Assembly (NCBI GenBank): GCA_005882135.1
Contig: VBDR01000029.1
Location: forward strand, 1-64,000
Source of the DNA: Chloroflexota bacterium
GTDB lineage: Bacteria > Chloroflexota > Dormibacteria > Dormibacterales > Dormibacteraceae
Reading direction: 5' to 3'
DNA length: 64,000 nt
Below the pieces are notes generated by a model. The model saw only the letters and a list, made by a program, of their open reading frames with translations. It searched no databases and had not been told where the DNA came from. How positions within the stretch are numbered: the first letter of the stretch is position 1; the number at the start of each line of letters is the position of its first letter. Positions 49,536 through 58,079 of the stretch are shown here, in pieces. Position numbers and translations under genes: made by a program.

Positions 49536-49559
49536 TGTCCCAAGATTAGGGGCTCGTAT

Positions 49560-49608
49560 CTCCCCACCCGCGCCTTCGGCGCGACCTCCCCACGTGGTGG
49601 GGAGGTGA
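49560..49608 (+). repeat. double-hairpin palindromic element, copy 10
   Basis: CTCCCC, palindrome CGCGCC-TTC-GGCGCG, then CCTCCCC-ACGTGG-TGGGGAGGTG. It lies between the mdh stop and the chelatase-like gene start. Confidence 0.85.
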
Positions 49609-49610
49609 AG

Positions 49611-50612
49611 CTAGGTCTGGGTCGGGATCAGCTCCTTCACCATCTCCTGCTCCTGCAGCAGCTCCTGGGTCGTGATCCGGATCCGCTTCCAGCCGTCGTC
49701 GTCGTGCTGGAGGTCGGGGACGACCTCCCAGCGATCGCCGTCGGACCGCACCGGGTACCCGAACTGCAGCCCCTCAGGCACGCTGTATTCGCCGTGGCTG
49801 ACCACGGCGAGCGAGTGCCAGTCGCCCCACGGCGTCGGCGTGAGGATGCTGATGACCGAGTCGATCACGGCGTTCGCAGCCGAGGCCGCCGACGAAGCGC
49901 CGCGGGCCTCGATCACCGCCGCGCCCCGCTTCTGGATCGTCTCGACGAACTTGCCCTTGAGCCACCCGTGGTCCGTGATGACCTCGAACACGGGCAAGCC
50001 TGCGATGCGGGCGTTGCGTGCGTCCGGGTATTGCGTCGTCGAGTGGTTTCCCCACACGGCGAGGTTGGAGATCGCACCCACCGGAACCTTCGCCTTCTTC
50101 GCCAGCTGGGTCCGTCCCCGGTTTTCGTCCAGCCGGGTCATGGCAAACCAGCGCTCGGCCGGGATCTCGGGAGCGTTCATGCGGGCGATGTAGCAGTTGG
50201 TGTTGCAGGGGTTGCCCACGACCAGGATCCGCACGTCGTTGGATGCGGTCTTCGCGATCGCCTTGCCCTGTGGGCCGAAGATGCTGCCGTTCACCGAGAG
50301 CAGGTCCGCACGCTCCATGCCCTGCTTGCGCGGGGCGGCTCCCACCAGCAGCGCCCAGTTCGCGCCTTCGAAAGCCTCCTCAGCCTTGTGGGTGAGGACC
50401 ATGTCAAGCAGCAGTGGGAACGCGCAATCGTCCAGCTCCATGGCGACGCCTTCGAGGGCTTTCATCGCCGGCTCGATCTCGAGCATGCGCAGGACGATCG
50501 GCTGGTCGGGGCCGAACATCTGGCCGGACGCGATGCGGAAGAGCAGCGCGTAGCCGATCTGCCCAGCGGCGCCGGTGACCGTGACCTGGATCGGCACCCG
50601 CCCCCCGCTCAT
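49611..50612 (-). CDS. mdh: malate dehydrogenase
   Basis: NAD(P)-dependent malate dehydrogenase of the type 2 class (333 aa), interconverting malate and oxaloacetate in the TCA cycle. [19 protein letters not shown] binds the cofactor; [26 protein letters not shown] and [10 protein letters not shown] hold the substrate arginines and the catalytic His. ATG at 50612. It forms a TCA complement with Icd in this window. Confidence 0.95.
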   Translation of the reverse strand: MSGGRVPIQVTVTGAAGQIGYALLFRIASGQMFGPDQPIVLRMLEIEPAMKALEGVAMELDDCAFPLLLDMVLTHKAEEAFEGANWALLVGAAPRKQGMERADLLSVNGSIFGPQGKAIAKTASNDVRILVVGNPCNTNCYIARMNAPEIPAERWFAMTRLDENRGRTQLAKKAKVPVGAISNLAVWGNHSTTQYPDARNARIAGLPVFEVITDHGWLKGKFVETIQKRGAAVIEARGASSAASAANAVIDSVISILTPTPWGDWHSLAVVSHGEYSVPEGLQFGYPVRSDGDRWEVVPDLQHDDDGWKRIRITTQELLQEQEMVKELIPTQT

Positions 50613-50639
50613 CAGGGGAAATGCTAGCTATGCGGCGCC

Positions 50640-50706
50640 GATTCCGCCCCGCTGGCGCCGCCGGTGCGTTTGCCGGAGCGGAATTCCGCCCCGTTGGCCC
50701 CGCCGG
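50640..50706. repeat. two 25-bp imperfect direct repeats upstream of mdh
   Basis: ATTCCGCCCCGCTGGC- and ATTCCGCCCCGTTGGC-type copies at 50640-50664 and 50682-50706, 42 bp apart, with four mismatches. They lie in the 290-bp gap between mdh and trmI, which otherwise holds only one possible 32-codon gene. Possible operator or degenerate element. Confidence 0.5.
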
Positions 50707-50773
50707 AGCCCCTGCGGCTTGTTACGTCAGCCTCCGCCGCAGGAGGGCTGGTCGCTTGCTGCCAGGGCGTGGA

Positions 50774-50872
50774 TCAGGCCGGCAAGTGTGTGATGGGGGC
50801 GACGGCGAAGATCGCGACTGTGACGATTCCTGAGACGACAAGTAGTACCCCTCGTAGGACGCGCCGCCCCAT
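50774..50872 (-). CDS. possible 32-residue single-pass membrane peptide
   Basis: An ATG-TGA frame with a basic start (MGRRVLRG) and a hydrophobic helix (VLLVVSGIVTVAIFAVAPI). It begins 31 nt after the trmI stop on the same strand. It has no good ribosome binding site and I know no homologue, so it may be chance; the clean positive-inside, single-helix layout is the only support. Confidence 0.3.
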   Translation of the reverse strand: MGRRVLRGVLLVVSGIVTVAIFAVAPITHLPA

Positions 50873-50902
50873 GCAGTTGAAACGCTGCGGCCAGTCGAAT
50901 CG

Positions 50903-51787
50903 TTACCGGAAGCCTTCCCCTTCCGGTTCGAACAGCTCGTCCTCGGCCAGCCGGCGTGCGAAGCACAGGAAACCGGTGTGGGCGACCATCCGGTGCGACG
51001 GCCGCATGCTGCGGCCCCTCACCGTCCATCCGCGCTGCAAAAGCTCGAAGGCCTCGAGCATTCCGAATCCGCGAACATCGCGCAGGCAGTCGAAGAAGCG
51101 CTGGACCTGGCTGACGTTCGGGCAGTGGGCGAAGACGATCCCACCCGGCCGGAGCGCCGCCTTGGCCGCGGGCACGGCCTGCCAGGGTTCGGCTAGATCG
51201 AGAAGGACGCGGTCCATGCCGGTCTCCTCGACACCGAGATAGACGTCCCCCAGCTTCAGCGTCAGGTTGGGCGGAAGCGATCCGAGCGTCTCCACGATCC
51301 CGCGCTTGGCAGCTTCGAGAAACTCCTCCCGGGCCTCGTAGCTGACAACCAGCCCCTGCTCCCCCACCGCCCGGAGCGCGGCCAGCGTGAGGGCCCCGGT
51401 CCCGGTTCCGGCCTCGAGCACCCGCGCCCCGGGGTGAAGGTCTGCCCCCACCAGGATGGCACCCAGGTCCTTGGGGTAGATCGGCTGTGCCTGCCGCCGC
51501 CGCCCAGTGACCTGCTCGGCGAACGTCGGCCGCACGGCAAGCAATTTCGCACCGAGCTGGGTGACGACCACGATGCCCTCCGGCCGCCCGATCACGTCGT
51601 CGTGCTCGATGAGCCCCGAGTGGATCGAGTGGCGCTCACCAGATCGCAGGCGCACGCGGTGCCGCCTACCCACCTTGTCGATGAGGACTATGAGCTCGCC
51701 ATCCTTGAATGGCTCTTGAGTCCCCCCACCCCCTCCGTGCCCCGCAGGGGCGCGGCCCCCCGCGAGCGGGGAGGTGTCTTCATCCAC
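50903..51787 (-). CDS. trmI: tRNA (adenine-N1)-methyltransferase TrmI
   Basis: SAM-dependent enzyme forming m1A58 in the T-loop of tRNA (294 aa). The family N-terminal barrel starts at FKDGELIVLIDKVGRRHRV; PIYPKDLGAILVGADLHPGARVLEAGTGTGALTL is the SAM site, and LLDLAEPW is the catalytic motif. The first about 25 residues are Gly/Pro-rich and encoded by a palindromic element, an extension absent from known TrmI. The GTG overlaps the upstream methyltransferase stop. Confidence 0.92.
   Translation of the reverse strand: MDEDTSPLAGGRAPAGHGGGGGTQEPFKDGELIVLIDKVGRRHRVRLRSGERHSIHSGLIEHDDVIGRPEGIVVVTQLGAKLLAVRPTFAEQVTGRRRQAQPIYPKDLGAILVGADLHPGARVLEAGTGTGALTLAALRAVGEQGLVVSYEAREEFLEAAKRGIVETLGSLPPNLTLKLGDVYLGVEETGMDRVLLDLAEPWQAVPAAKAALRPGGIVFAHCPNVSQVQRFFDCLRDVRGFGMLEAFELLQRGWTVRGRSMRPSHRMVAHTGFLCFARRLAEDELFEPEGEGFR
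51721..51776 (+). repeat. double-hairpin palindromic element, copy 11 (inside trmI start)
   Basis: CCCCCTCC, palindrome GTGCCCC-GCA-GGGGCGC, then CCCCC-CGCGAG-CGGGGAGGTG, a diverged copy. Read on the minus strand it encodes residues 4-22 of TrmI. Confidence 0.7.
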
Positions 51788-52538
51788 CGGGCTTGCGGGC
51801 GCGGATCAGGGCGTGCCAGTACGCGTGCCACAGCTTCCCTTCGCGCCACTCCGGATGCAGCTGCGTCCGCGCCTCGCCGGATGACGCGTCGATGACCTGG
51901 GCGAGCTCCGCCGCCAGTTCAGCGGCGACCGCCATGTTGTTCATCCACTCCTCGTAGTTCCAGTCGAGCTCGCGCACCTCGGCCATCTCGACCTCGAAGC
52001 CTGCTGCCTCCAGCCTGGCCACCCACTCGTCGACCGTGAGCGACAGGACGTGCGATGGGTCGCGGCGCATCTCGACCTCATGCAGCACGTCACGCGCGGG
52101 CAGCGGCGGCGCGCAGTCCACGAAAGCCGCGTCGCGGTCGGGCTTCAGGACGCGGTAGGCCTCGGCCAGGAAGCGATCGATGTCAGGAAAGTGATGAGGC
52201 GCCGCGCGGACGACGTAAAGGTCGAACGTGTCGTCCTGGAACGGAAGGTGCGAGGCGTCCCCGATCACCCAATCCGTGTTGACGACGTCGCGTTCGGCGG
52301 CGACGCGGCGGGCCTCGTCCAGCATCTCCCGAGTCACGTCGAGACCGATCACCCGGCGGACGTACGGCGCGAGAGCGAACGCGGTGTTGCCCGTGCCAGT
52401 GGCCACGTCGAGCGCGAGGTCGCCGCGCTTCGGACGCGCCAGGTCGAGCACCTCCTGCAGCCGCACCGAGGAGGTGTGGAACGTCGACTTCGAATAGTTG
52501 GCGGCGACCCGCGAGAAGCTGTCCCTGACGTCCGGCAT
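51780..52538 (-). CDS. class I SAM-dependent methyltransferase (UbiE/Methyltransf_11-like)
   Basis: A 252-aa methyltransferase. SAM-binding LALDVATGTGNTAFALAP, VIGLDVTREMLDEAR and GDASHLPFQDDTFDLYVVRAAPHHFPD are clear. The start SFSRVAANYSKSTFH resembles UbiE and related small-molecule methyltransferases. The substrate is unknown. The ATG at 52538 is preferred because homology starts there and the next gene ends 12 nt upstream. Overlaps trmI by 8 nt. Confidence 0.85.
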   Translation of the reverse strand: MPDVRDSFSRVAANYSKSTFHTSSVRLQEVLDLARPKRGDLALDVATGTGNTAFALAPYVRRVIGLDVTREMLDEARRVAAERDVVNTDWVIGDASHLPFQDDTFDLYVVRAAPHHFPDIDRFLAEAYRVLKPDRDAAFVDCAPPLPARDVLHEVEMRRDPSHVLSLTVDEWVARLEAAGFEVEMAEVRELDWNYEEWMNNMAVAAELAAELAQVIDASSGEARTQLHPEWREGKLWHAYWHALIRARKPGG

Positions 52539-52549
52539 CGCCGTGGAGT

Positions 52550-52831
52550 CTAGGGGCGGAAGTAGTCGTACACCAGTTTGCCGCCGATCACGAACAGCGC
52601 CAGGCCGGCCACCGGCTTCAACCAGGCGAATCGGTCGATCACCTGCGAGCCGAGCAGCGTGAATCCGAAGAGACATAGCGCCGCCAGGAGCACTCCACCC
52701 GCCAGGATCGGCAGGCGGTTCTGCGGTGGCACCGTGCTCGCGACCGATGAGATTGCGAGCGCGTTGTCGAGCTGCAGCGCGATGTCAGTGAACGCGATCG
52801 CAGCAATCGAAAAAAGAATGGTCCTGGTCAT
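52550..52831 (-). CDS. half-size TerC-like membrane protein
   Basis: A 93-aa protein with three hydrophobic segments. IAFTDIALQLDNALAISSVA matches the acidic first helix of TerC/YjbE proteins (metal-ion-linked LysE-superfamily transporters, about 200 aa or more), and PILAGGVLLAALCLFGFTLLG and WLKPVAGLALFVIGGKLVYDY match helices 2 and 3. The second half of the family is absent, so it would need to dimerise to make a complete fold, or is a remnant. GGAGG sits 5 nt before the ATG at 52831, which supports translation. Confidence 0.65.
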   Translation of the reverse strand: MTRTILFSIAAIAFTDIALQLDNALAISSVASTVPPQNRLPILAGGVLLAALCLFGFTLLGSQVIDRFAWLKPVAGLALFVIGGKLVYDYFRP

Positions 52832-52977
52832 GAAAGCCTCCACTCGAAACCAGTCCGAGTAGAAGTCTCGCCGCGGACCGTGTCCGCCGCCGTCCCGGGC
52901 TCTGGCGCCGTCTTGACGGGACCGGCGGGAGTGGCTACTCCCCCCTACGAATCACCACCGAGTATATGTTTTGGCCG

Positions 52978-53403
52978 ATGACCAAAGCGACCGCGAGGTG
53001 GTCCGGCACCAAAGTCCTGTTTGAGGTCGAGTCAGGATCTGGCCACAAGGTCCAGGTCGACGAGGCGCCGACCTTCGGCGATGACGCGGCGATGCGGCCG
53101 ACCGAGATGCTGCTCGGCGCACTGGGTGGGTGCACCGGCCTCAACGCGGTCCTTCTGCTCAAGAAGTTCAAGCAACCGCTGCGTTCGCTCGAAGTCGAGG
53201 TCGAAGGCGAGCGGGACGAGGAGTGGCCGAAGGCGTTCAAGAGCATCGAGCTCACCTTCCACTGCGGTTGGGAGGGCGCAATCGACAAGAAGCTGGTCGA
53301 GCAGGCGATCGACTGGGCGTGCAACCGGTACTGCCCGATCCACGCCACCCTTTCCCGAGGCGTCAAGATCGAGCACCGCCGCCAAGACAAACACCAGGCG
53401 TAG
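52978..53403 (+). CDS. OsmC-family protein
   Basis: A 141-aa member of the OsmC/Ohr family of thiol-dependent peroxide-reducing proteins. The two active cysteines are in LLGALGGCTGLNAV and NRYCPIHATLS. It is closer to the general OsmC subgroup (YhfA-like) than to Ohr, so a peroxidase role is likely but not certain. The ATG at 52978 is used; an ATG at 52966 is possible. Confidence 0.85.
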   Translation: MTKATARWSGTKVLFEVESGSGHKVQVDEAPTFGDDAAMRPTEMLLGALGGCTGLNAVLLLKKFKQPLRSLEVEVEGERDEEWPKAFKSIELTFHCGWEGAIDKKLVEQAIDWACNRYCPIHATLSRGVKIEHRRQDKHQA

Positions 53404-53410
53404 CTAGGCA

Positions 53411-53459
53411 ACCTCCCCACTCGCTGGGGAGGTCGGCGGCGAGCCGCCGGGTGGGGGCG
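53411..53459 (+). repeat. double-hairpin palindromic element, copy 12
   Basis: CCTCCCC-ACTCGC-TGGGGAGG, then GTCGGCGGC-GAGCCGCCG and GGTGGGGGC. It lies between osmC and nuoA and is closest in sequence to copy 13. Confidence 0.85.
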
Positions 53460-53492
53460 ACCGCCGGCCGACTGACTTTCTCAAGACCAACA

Positions 53493-53498
53493 TAGAAT
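53493..53498 (+). promoter_or_regulatory. possible -10 element of the nuo operon
   Basis: TAGAAT, the only AT-rich hexamer in the 137-bp stretch before nuoA, lies 43 nt upstream of the start codon. No convincing -35 is seen at the right distance, so support is weak. Confidence 0.25.
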
Positions 53499-53540
53499 TA
53501 AGCGCGTCCCCGCAAGCCCCCTGTTCGTTGGGAGCAAGCC

Positions 53541-53897
53541 TTGCTCGAGAGCTACGTCCCGATTCTGATCTTCGTCCTCATCATCCTCGGGCTGATCGGA
53601 GCCCTGGTCACACTCAGCTTCCTGCTCGGGCCGTCCAAGCCGTTCAAGCGGAAGCTCGCCCCCTACGAGTCGGGCATCATCCCCGACACCCCCGCCGTCC
53701 GCCGGCTGTCGGTCCGCTTCTACCTGACGGCGATGCTGTTCATCATCTTCGACGTCGAAGCCGTCTTCTTCTACCCATGGGCGGTCCTGCTCCGGCAGCT
53801 GAAGTGGTTCGGTCTTATCGAGATGCTGGTCTTCATCGGCATCCTGCTGATCGCCCTCGCCCACATCTGGAAGAAGGGAGGCCTGGATTGGGAATAG
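53541..53897 (+). CDS. nuoA: NADH-quinone oxidoreductase subunit A
   Basis: Small membrane subunit of complex I (118 aa, three helices). [41 protein letters not shown] is the region that marks NuoA, including the acidic FDVE loop. The TTG at 53541 is preceded by GGGAG with 6-nt spacing. First gene of a twelve-gene run in the standard order A to L; overlaps nuoB. Confidence 0.95.
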   Translation: MLESYVPILIFVLIILGLIGALVTLSFLLGPSKPFKRKLAPYESGIIPDTPAVRRLSVRFYLTAMLFIIFDVEAVFFYPWAVLLRQLKWFGLIEMLVFIGILLIALAHIWKKGGLDWE

Positions 53898-54376
53898 AAG
53901 CCCTCGCGGAATCGCTGGGCCAGAACATCCTGACCACCACGCTGGGCAAGCTGGTCGGATGGGGCCGTGGCAACTCGGTGTGGCCGGCCCAGTTCGGCCT
54001 CGCGTGCTGCGCAATCGAGATGATCGCGACGGCGACCGCCGGGGTCGACATCGCTCGCTTCGGGTCCGAGGCGTTTCGGGCCTCGCCGCGCCAGTCCGAC
54101 CTGATGATCGTTTCCGGTCGCGTCTCGCAAAAGATGGCACCGATCCTCCGCACCGTGTACGACCAGATGCCCGAGCCTAAGTGGGTCATCTCGATGGGCG
54201 CCTGCGCCTCTACCGGCGGTGTGTTCAACAACTACGCGCTCCTCCAAGGCGTGGACAAGATCGTGCCCGTCGACGTGTACATCCCAGGCTGCCCGCCACG
54301 GCCCGAGGATTTGCTCAACGCGCTGATGATCCTGCAAGAGCGGATCAAGGCCCAGGGGATCACTCCCCGACAGTGA
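53888..54376 (+). CDS. nuoB: NADH-quinone oxidoreductase subunit B
   Basis: Peripheral subunit carrying the terminal iron-sulfur cluster N2 (162 aa). The ligands lie in [11 protein letters not shown] (adjacent cysteines), [10 protein letters not shown] and [10 protein letters not shown]. The TTG at 53888 overlaps the nuoA stop by 10 nt and gives the expected N-terminus [10 protein letters not shown]. Its stop overlaps nuoC (GTGA). Confidence 0.95.
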   Translation: MGIEALAESLGQNILTTTLGKLVGWGRGNSVWPAQFGLACCAIEMIATATAGVDIARFGSEAFRASPRQSDLMIVSGRVSQKMAPILRTVYDQMPEPKWVISMGACASTGGVFNNYALLQGVDKIVPVDVYIPGCPPRPEDLLNALMILQERIKAQGITPRQ

Positions 54377-54858
54377 TCTCCGAAAACCTGATCCTCGACC
54401 GAGGCGTCAGCGCCGGCGACGCCTGGATGACGGTCGATCCGGCCGATATCCGCCAAGCCCTCTCCACGTTGAAGGACGGGGGGTACCGGCTGCTTGTTTT
54501 CCTCACGTGCGTCGATCACCTCGTCGATGCGTCGCGGAGCTTCCCGGCCAGGTATGAGCTCGTTTACGAGCTGCGCGACATGGACAGGCCCGAGCATCTG
54601 CGTGTGCGCGCTTTCGTCGACGGCGACCCGCCGCGCATCGACTCCGTGCATGACCTGTTCCCGCCCGCGAACTGGGAGGAACGCGAGACGTACGACATGT
54701 TCGGCGTCGTGTTCAACGACCACCCAGACCTCACACGGATCCTGATGCCGGACGACTGGGTCGGCCATCCGCTCCGCCGCGACTATCCCGTCGGCGGCGA
54801 AGTCGTGGAGTTCTCCGAGGAGCACGAGATCTGGCAGACGGCTCCGGACAAAGCGTGA
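54373..54858 (+). CDS. nuoC: NADH-quinone oxidoreductase subunit C
   Basis: 30-kDa-type peripheral subunit (161 aa). The signature region is [45 protein letters not shown]. The protein is short but complete for the class not fused to NuoD. GTG at 54373, with overlaps on both sides. Confidence 0.93.
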   Translation: MISENLILDRGVSAGDAWMTVDPADIRQALSTLKDGGYRLLVFLTCVDHLVDASRSFPARYELVYELRDMDRPEHLRVRAFVDGDPPRIDSVHDLFPPANWEERETYDMFGVVFNDHPDLTRILMPDDWVGHPLRRDYPVGGEVVEFSEEHEIWQTAPDKA

Positions 54859-56075
54859 GCACCCCAGAGGGAGTGACGATCTCACGCACCGGCGAGGCAG
54901 GCGCCTTTGGCGGCGAGCTGCTCACGGTCAACTTCGGTCCGCACCACCCCTCGACCCACGGCGTGCTCCGGCTCATCGTCGACCTCGACGGGGAGCAGGT
55001 GCGCAGCGTCAAGCCGGTGATCGGCTACCTGCACACGGGCATCGAGAAGCAGATGGAGGCGCTGCGCTGGCAGCAGGGCGTGGTCGTCACCGATCGCCAC
55101 GACTACCTTTCTCCACCGATCAACAATCTCGCCTACGCGCTCGCGGTCGAAAAGCTCCTGGGAGTGGACGTCCCGCCTCGCGCCAACGCGCTGCGCGTGA
55201 TCATGTCGGAGCTGACCCGGCTCTCGTCGCACCTGGTCTGGATGGGCACCAGCGGGCTCGAGCTGGGCGCGATGTCGATGCTCATGTACTGCTTTCGCGA
55301 GCGCGACACGATCCTCGACATGAACGAGGAGATCTCGGGATTCAGGATGCACACCTCATATATCCGCCCGGGAGGAGTGATGGCCGATGCGACGCCGCGC
55401 TTCCTGGAGATGCTCGAAGCGTTCATCCGCGCCATGCCGGGTCATGTCGACGAGTACGAGGAACTGCTCACGATGAACCCGATCTGGCGCTCGCGCACCA
55501 TCGGCATCGGGCGGCTGTCCGCGGAGGACGCAAAGGTTCTCGGCGCGACCGGACCGATGCTCCGAGGTTCGGGAGTGGCCTGGGACTTGCGCAGGGCGAT
55601 CCCCTACTCCGGTTACGAGGACTACGACTTCGAGGTCGCCACCTCAGATCTTTGCGACTGCTATGGACGCTACCTGGTCCGAATCAAGGAGATGCGGGAA
55701 TCCGTCAAGATCCTCCGCCAGGCCCTCGACCGGCTGCCCGACGGCCCTGTAAATGTCGACGACCGCAAGATCCTGCCGCCGCCGCGCGAGGAGCTGGAAA
55801 CCTCGATGGAGGCGGTGATCCACCATTTCAAGCTTTTCACCGAGGGCTACTCCGTCCCGCCGGGCGATGTTTACGTGGCCGTCGAATCGGGCCGCGGCGA
55901 GAACGGGTGTTACGTCGTCAGCGACGGCACCCACAAGCCTCGGCGCGTGAAGTTCCGGTCGGCGTCGTTTGTAAACCTGCAGGCGCTCGAGCGCATGGCG
56001 TTGAACCACATGATCGCGGACATGATCGCGATCATCGGCACCGCGGACGCGGTGCTCGGAGACGTCGACCGGTGA
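54855..56075 (+). CDS. nuoD: NADH-quinone oxidoreductase subunit D
   Basis: 49-kDa-type subunit that with NuoB forms the quinone site (406 aa). NFGPHHPSTHGVLRLIVDLDGE and YLHTGIEKQMEA mark the N-terminus; the quinone-site His and Tyr lie in HPSTHG and VTDRHDYLSP. The C-terminus DMIAIIGTADAVLGDVDR is as in the family. The GTG at 54855 overlaps nuoC. Confidence 0.95.
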   Translation: MSTPEGVTISRTGEAGAFGGELLTVNFGPHHPSTHGVLRLIVDLDGEQVRSVKPVIGYLHTGIEKQMEALRWQQGVVVTDRHDYLSPPINNLAYALAVEKLLGVDVPPRANALRVIMSELTRLSSHLVWMGTSGLELGAMSMLMYCFRERDTILDMNEEISGFRMHTSYIRPGGVMADATPRFLEMLEAFIRAMPGHVDEYEELLTMNPIWRSRTIGIGRLSAEDAKVLGATGPMLRGSGVAWDLRRAIPYSGYEDYDFEVATSDLCDCYGRYLVRIKEMRESVKILRQALDRLPDGPVNVDDRKILPPPREELETSMEAVIHHFKLFTEGYSVPPGDVYVAVESGRGENGCYVVSDGTHKPRRVKFRSASFVNLQALERMALNHMIADMIAIIGTADAVLGDVDR

Positions 56076-56725
56076 GCGCCCTGTCACCGCACCTGCTGGC
56101 GGAGATCAAGGAGCTCCCGGCCAGGTACCCTCAGCCGCGCTCCGCGGTCATGCCCGCGCTTGACCTCGCGCAGGAGGAGCTCGGATATCTCAATCCGGAG
56201 GCGATGAGCGAGGTCGCGGCGGCCCTGGAGCTTGACCCGGGTTACGTCGAGGGCGTCGCGACCTTCTACACGCTCTTTCACCTGGCACCGACCGGCAAGC
56301 ACCATTTCTACGTCTGCACCAACCTCAGCTGCACCCTGCGCGGGGCGGACGAGATCGTCGAGCACCTGAAAAAGGCGATCGCCGTCACGGGCCCGGACGC
56401 GGTTTCGGCGGAAGGGCTCTTCAGCTACGAGGAGGTCGAGTGCCTCGGCGCGTGCGAGTTCGCACCGATGATGCGCCTGGACCGCCGCTACTACTACGAC
56501 CTGACAGCGGAAAAAATCGACGACCTCATCGCGGACCGGAAGGGTCACCTCCCCGCTCGCCGGGGAGGTCGGCGCGCAGCGCCGGGTGGGGAGACTCAAG
56601 TGCCCTCAGTGCCAGTTGAGGCCCCCCACCCGAGCCCTCCTGTCCGGAAGAGCGCCCTGCGCGCGCCCGGCGAGCGAGTGGCGAGGGAAGGGCGTGACGT
56701 TCCGAGGAAGAAGAAAGGTGCCTGA
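56072..56725 (+). CDS. nuoE: NADH-quinone oxidoreductase subunit E, with repeat-derived C-terminal extension
   Basis: 24-kDa-type subunit with the 2Fe-2S cluster N1a (217 aa). The four cysteine ligands are in CTNLSCTLRGA (C-x4-C) and CLGACEFAP (C-x3-C). Homology ends near IDDLIADRKG (residue about 157). The remaining 60 residues are Arg/Pro-rich and start with a palindromic element (residues about 158-174), so the original stop was lost and the tail is new. Its last 8 nt overlap nuoF. Whether the tail is tolerated in the assembled complex is unknown. Confidence 0.93.
   Translation: MSALSPHLLAEIKELPARYPQPRSAVMPALDLAQEELGYLNPEAMSEVAAALELDPGYVEGVATFYTLFHLAPTGKHHFYVCTNLSCTLRGADEIVEHLKKAIAVTGPDAVSAEGLFSYEEVECLGACEFAPMMRLDRRYYYDLTAEKIDDLIADRKGHLPARRGGRRAAPGGETQVPSVPVEAPHPSPPVRKSALRAPGERVAREGRDVPRKKKGA
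56547..56593 (+). repeat. double-hairpin palindromic element, copy 13 (inside nuoE)
   Basis: CCTCCCC-GCTCGC-CGGGGAGG, then GGCGC-GCA-GCGCC and GGGTGGGGAG. It lies at the end of the conserved part of nuoE and is read through in frame (HLPARRGGRRAAPGG). Confidence 0.85.
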
Positions 56726-58079
56726 GCTCCGCGGTTCGTTCGGGGATGCTCCCAATCACCTGCTGACGCGCTGGTTCGGGACTCCGGACCTGCACAGGCT
56801 CGGCGTCTATGAGTCGAAAGCCGGCGGCTACAGCGCCCTGCGCAAGGCGCTGCTCGAGATGGCGCCGGCCGATATCACGAGCGAGGTCAAGACCTCCGGC
56901 CTCCGCGGCCGCGGCGGCGCGGGCTTCGCGACCGGCACCAAATGGAGCTTCATCAATCGCGACGCGCCGGGTCCCAAGTACGTCGTGATCAATGCCGACG
57001 AGTCGGAGCCGGGAACCTCGAAGGACCGCTACATCCTGGAGAACTCGCCCCACCTGCTCGTCGAAGGCATCCTGATCGCTGCCTACGCGGTCGGGGCCAA
57101 CCAGGCCTGGGTCTACATCCGGGGCGAGTACGACGAGCCGTACCGAATGCTCAGCGAGGCGATCGAAGAGGCCCGCGCCAAGGGCTACCTCGGACCCAAG
57201 CCGATGGGCAAGGACTATCCGCTCGACATCCGCCTGTACCGCGGCCACGGCGCGTACATCTGCGGCGAGGAGACAGCACTCCTCGAATCCCTCGAGGGCA
57301 AGCGCGCCCAGCCCCGCTCGCGTCCCCCCTTCCCCGCCGTCAAGGGCGCCTGGGGCCGGCCGACCCTGCTCAACAACGTCGAGACGCTCGCCACCGTCCC
57401 CTGGATCATCAACAACGGCGGCGCCGCCTACGCCAAATTCGGGACCGACAAGTCGCCCGGCACGCGACTGTTGTCGGTCAGCGGCAACGTCCGCAAGCCG
57501 GGCGTCTACGAGGTCGAGCTCGGGCAGAGCTTCCGCCACGTGATCATGGAGCTTGCCGGTGGCGTGACCGAGGGCCGCAGCCTGAAGGTCTTCTGGCCGG
57601 GCGGATCGTCGGCGCCGGTGCTCCCGGCGAGCATGCTCGATACCAAGACCGACATGGAGGCCCTGGCGGCCGCGCGCTCGATGGGCGGCTCCGGCGGAGT
57701 GATCGTGATGGACGACAGCCACTGCATCGTGCGCGCCGCCCACCGCCTGCTCAAGTTCTACGCCCATGAGTCGTGCGGCAAATGCACACCCTGCCGGGTC
57801 GGCGGCGACTGGGCGGTCCGGACGTACGACCGGATCCTGGCCAATGAGGGATCGCAGACCGAGCTCGACACCCTGCAGCGCGTTTCGGACGGGCTGCAGA
57901 ACGGCCGGTGCCTGTGCGGGCTCGGCGACTCGGCCGGCTGGGTCATCGACTCCACGCTGCGCCATTTCCGCGAGGAGTACGAGGACCACGCGCTCAGGCA
58001 TGAATGCAACGTCGGAGGCCCTCCGGCGGCCTCCGGCCGGCACCTCCCCAGGGACAGGGACGAGGCCGCAAGTGCCTGA
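56718..58079 (+). CDS. nuoF: NADH-quinone oxidoreductase subunit F
   Basis: 51-kDa-type subunit that oxidises NADH with FMN and holds the N3 4Fe-4S cluster (453 aa). GLRGRGGAGFATGTKW binds NADH, NADESEPGTSKDR and RGEYDEPY contact FMN, and the cluster ligands are in ESCGKCTPCRVG plus GRCLCGLG. The GTG at 56718 is used because it follows AGGAAG and gives the normal N-terminus. A palindromic element encodes residues about 432-447, replacing the usual C-terminal end. Confidence 0.95.
   Translation: MPELRGSFGDAPNHLLTRWFGTPDLHRLGVYESKAGGYSALRKALLEMAPADITSEVKTSGLRGRGGAGFATGTKWSFINRDAPGPKYVVINADESEPGTSKDRYILENSPHLLVEGILIAAYAVGANQAWVYIRGEYDEPYRMLSEAIEEARAKGYLGPKPMGKDYPLDIRLYRGHGAYICGEETALLESLEGKRAQPRSRPPFPAVKGAWGRPTLLNNVETLATVPWIINNGGAAYAKFGTDKSPGTRLLSVSGNVRKPGVYEVELGQSFRHVIMELAGGVTEGRSLKVFWPGGSSAPVLPASMLDTKTDMEALAAARSMGGSGGVIVMDDSHCIVRAAHRLLKFYAHESCGKCTPCRVGGDWAVRTYDRILANEGSQTELDTLQRVSDGLQNGRCLCGLGDSAGWVIDSTLRHFREEYEDHALRHECNVGGPPAASGRHLPRDRDEAASA
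58014..58060 (+). repeat. double-hairpin palindromic element, copy 14 (inside nuoF 3' end)
   Basis: CCCTCC, palindrome GGCGGCC-TCC-GGCCGGC, then CCTCCCC-A with a degraded right arm (GGGACAGGGA). It is read in frame as the last residues of NuoF (GGPPAASGRHLPRD). Confidence 0.7.

Noticed and set aside
48345-50627. 760-codon plus-strand frame opposite the chelatase-like gene and mdh
   Set aside because: It has low-complexity composition and runs through two unrelated, well-supported genes and an element on the other strand.
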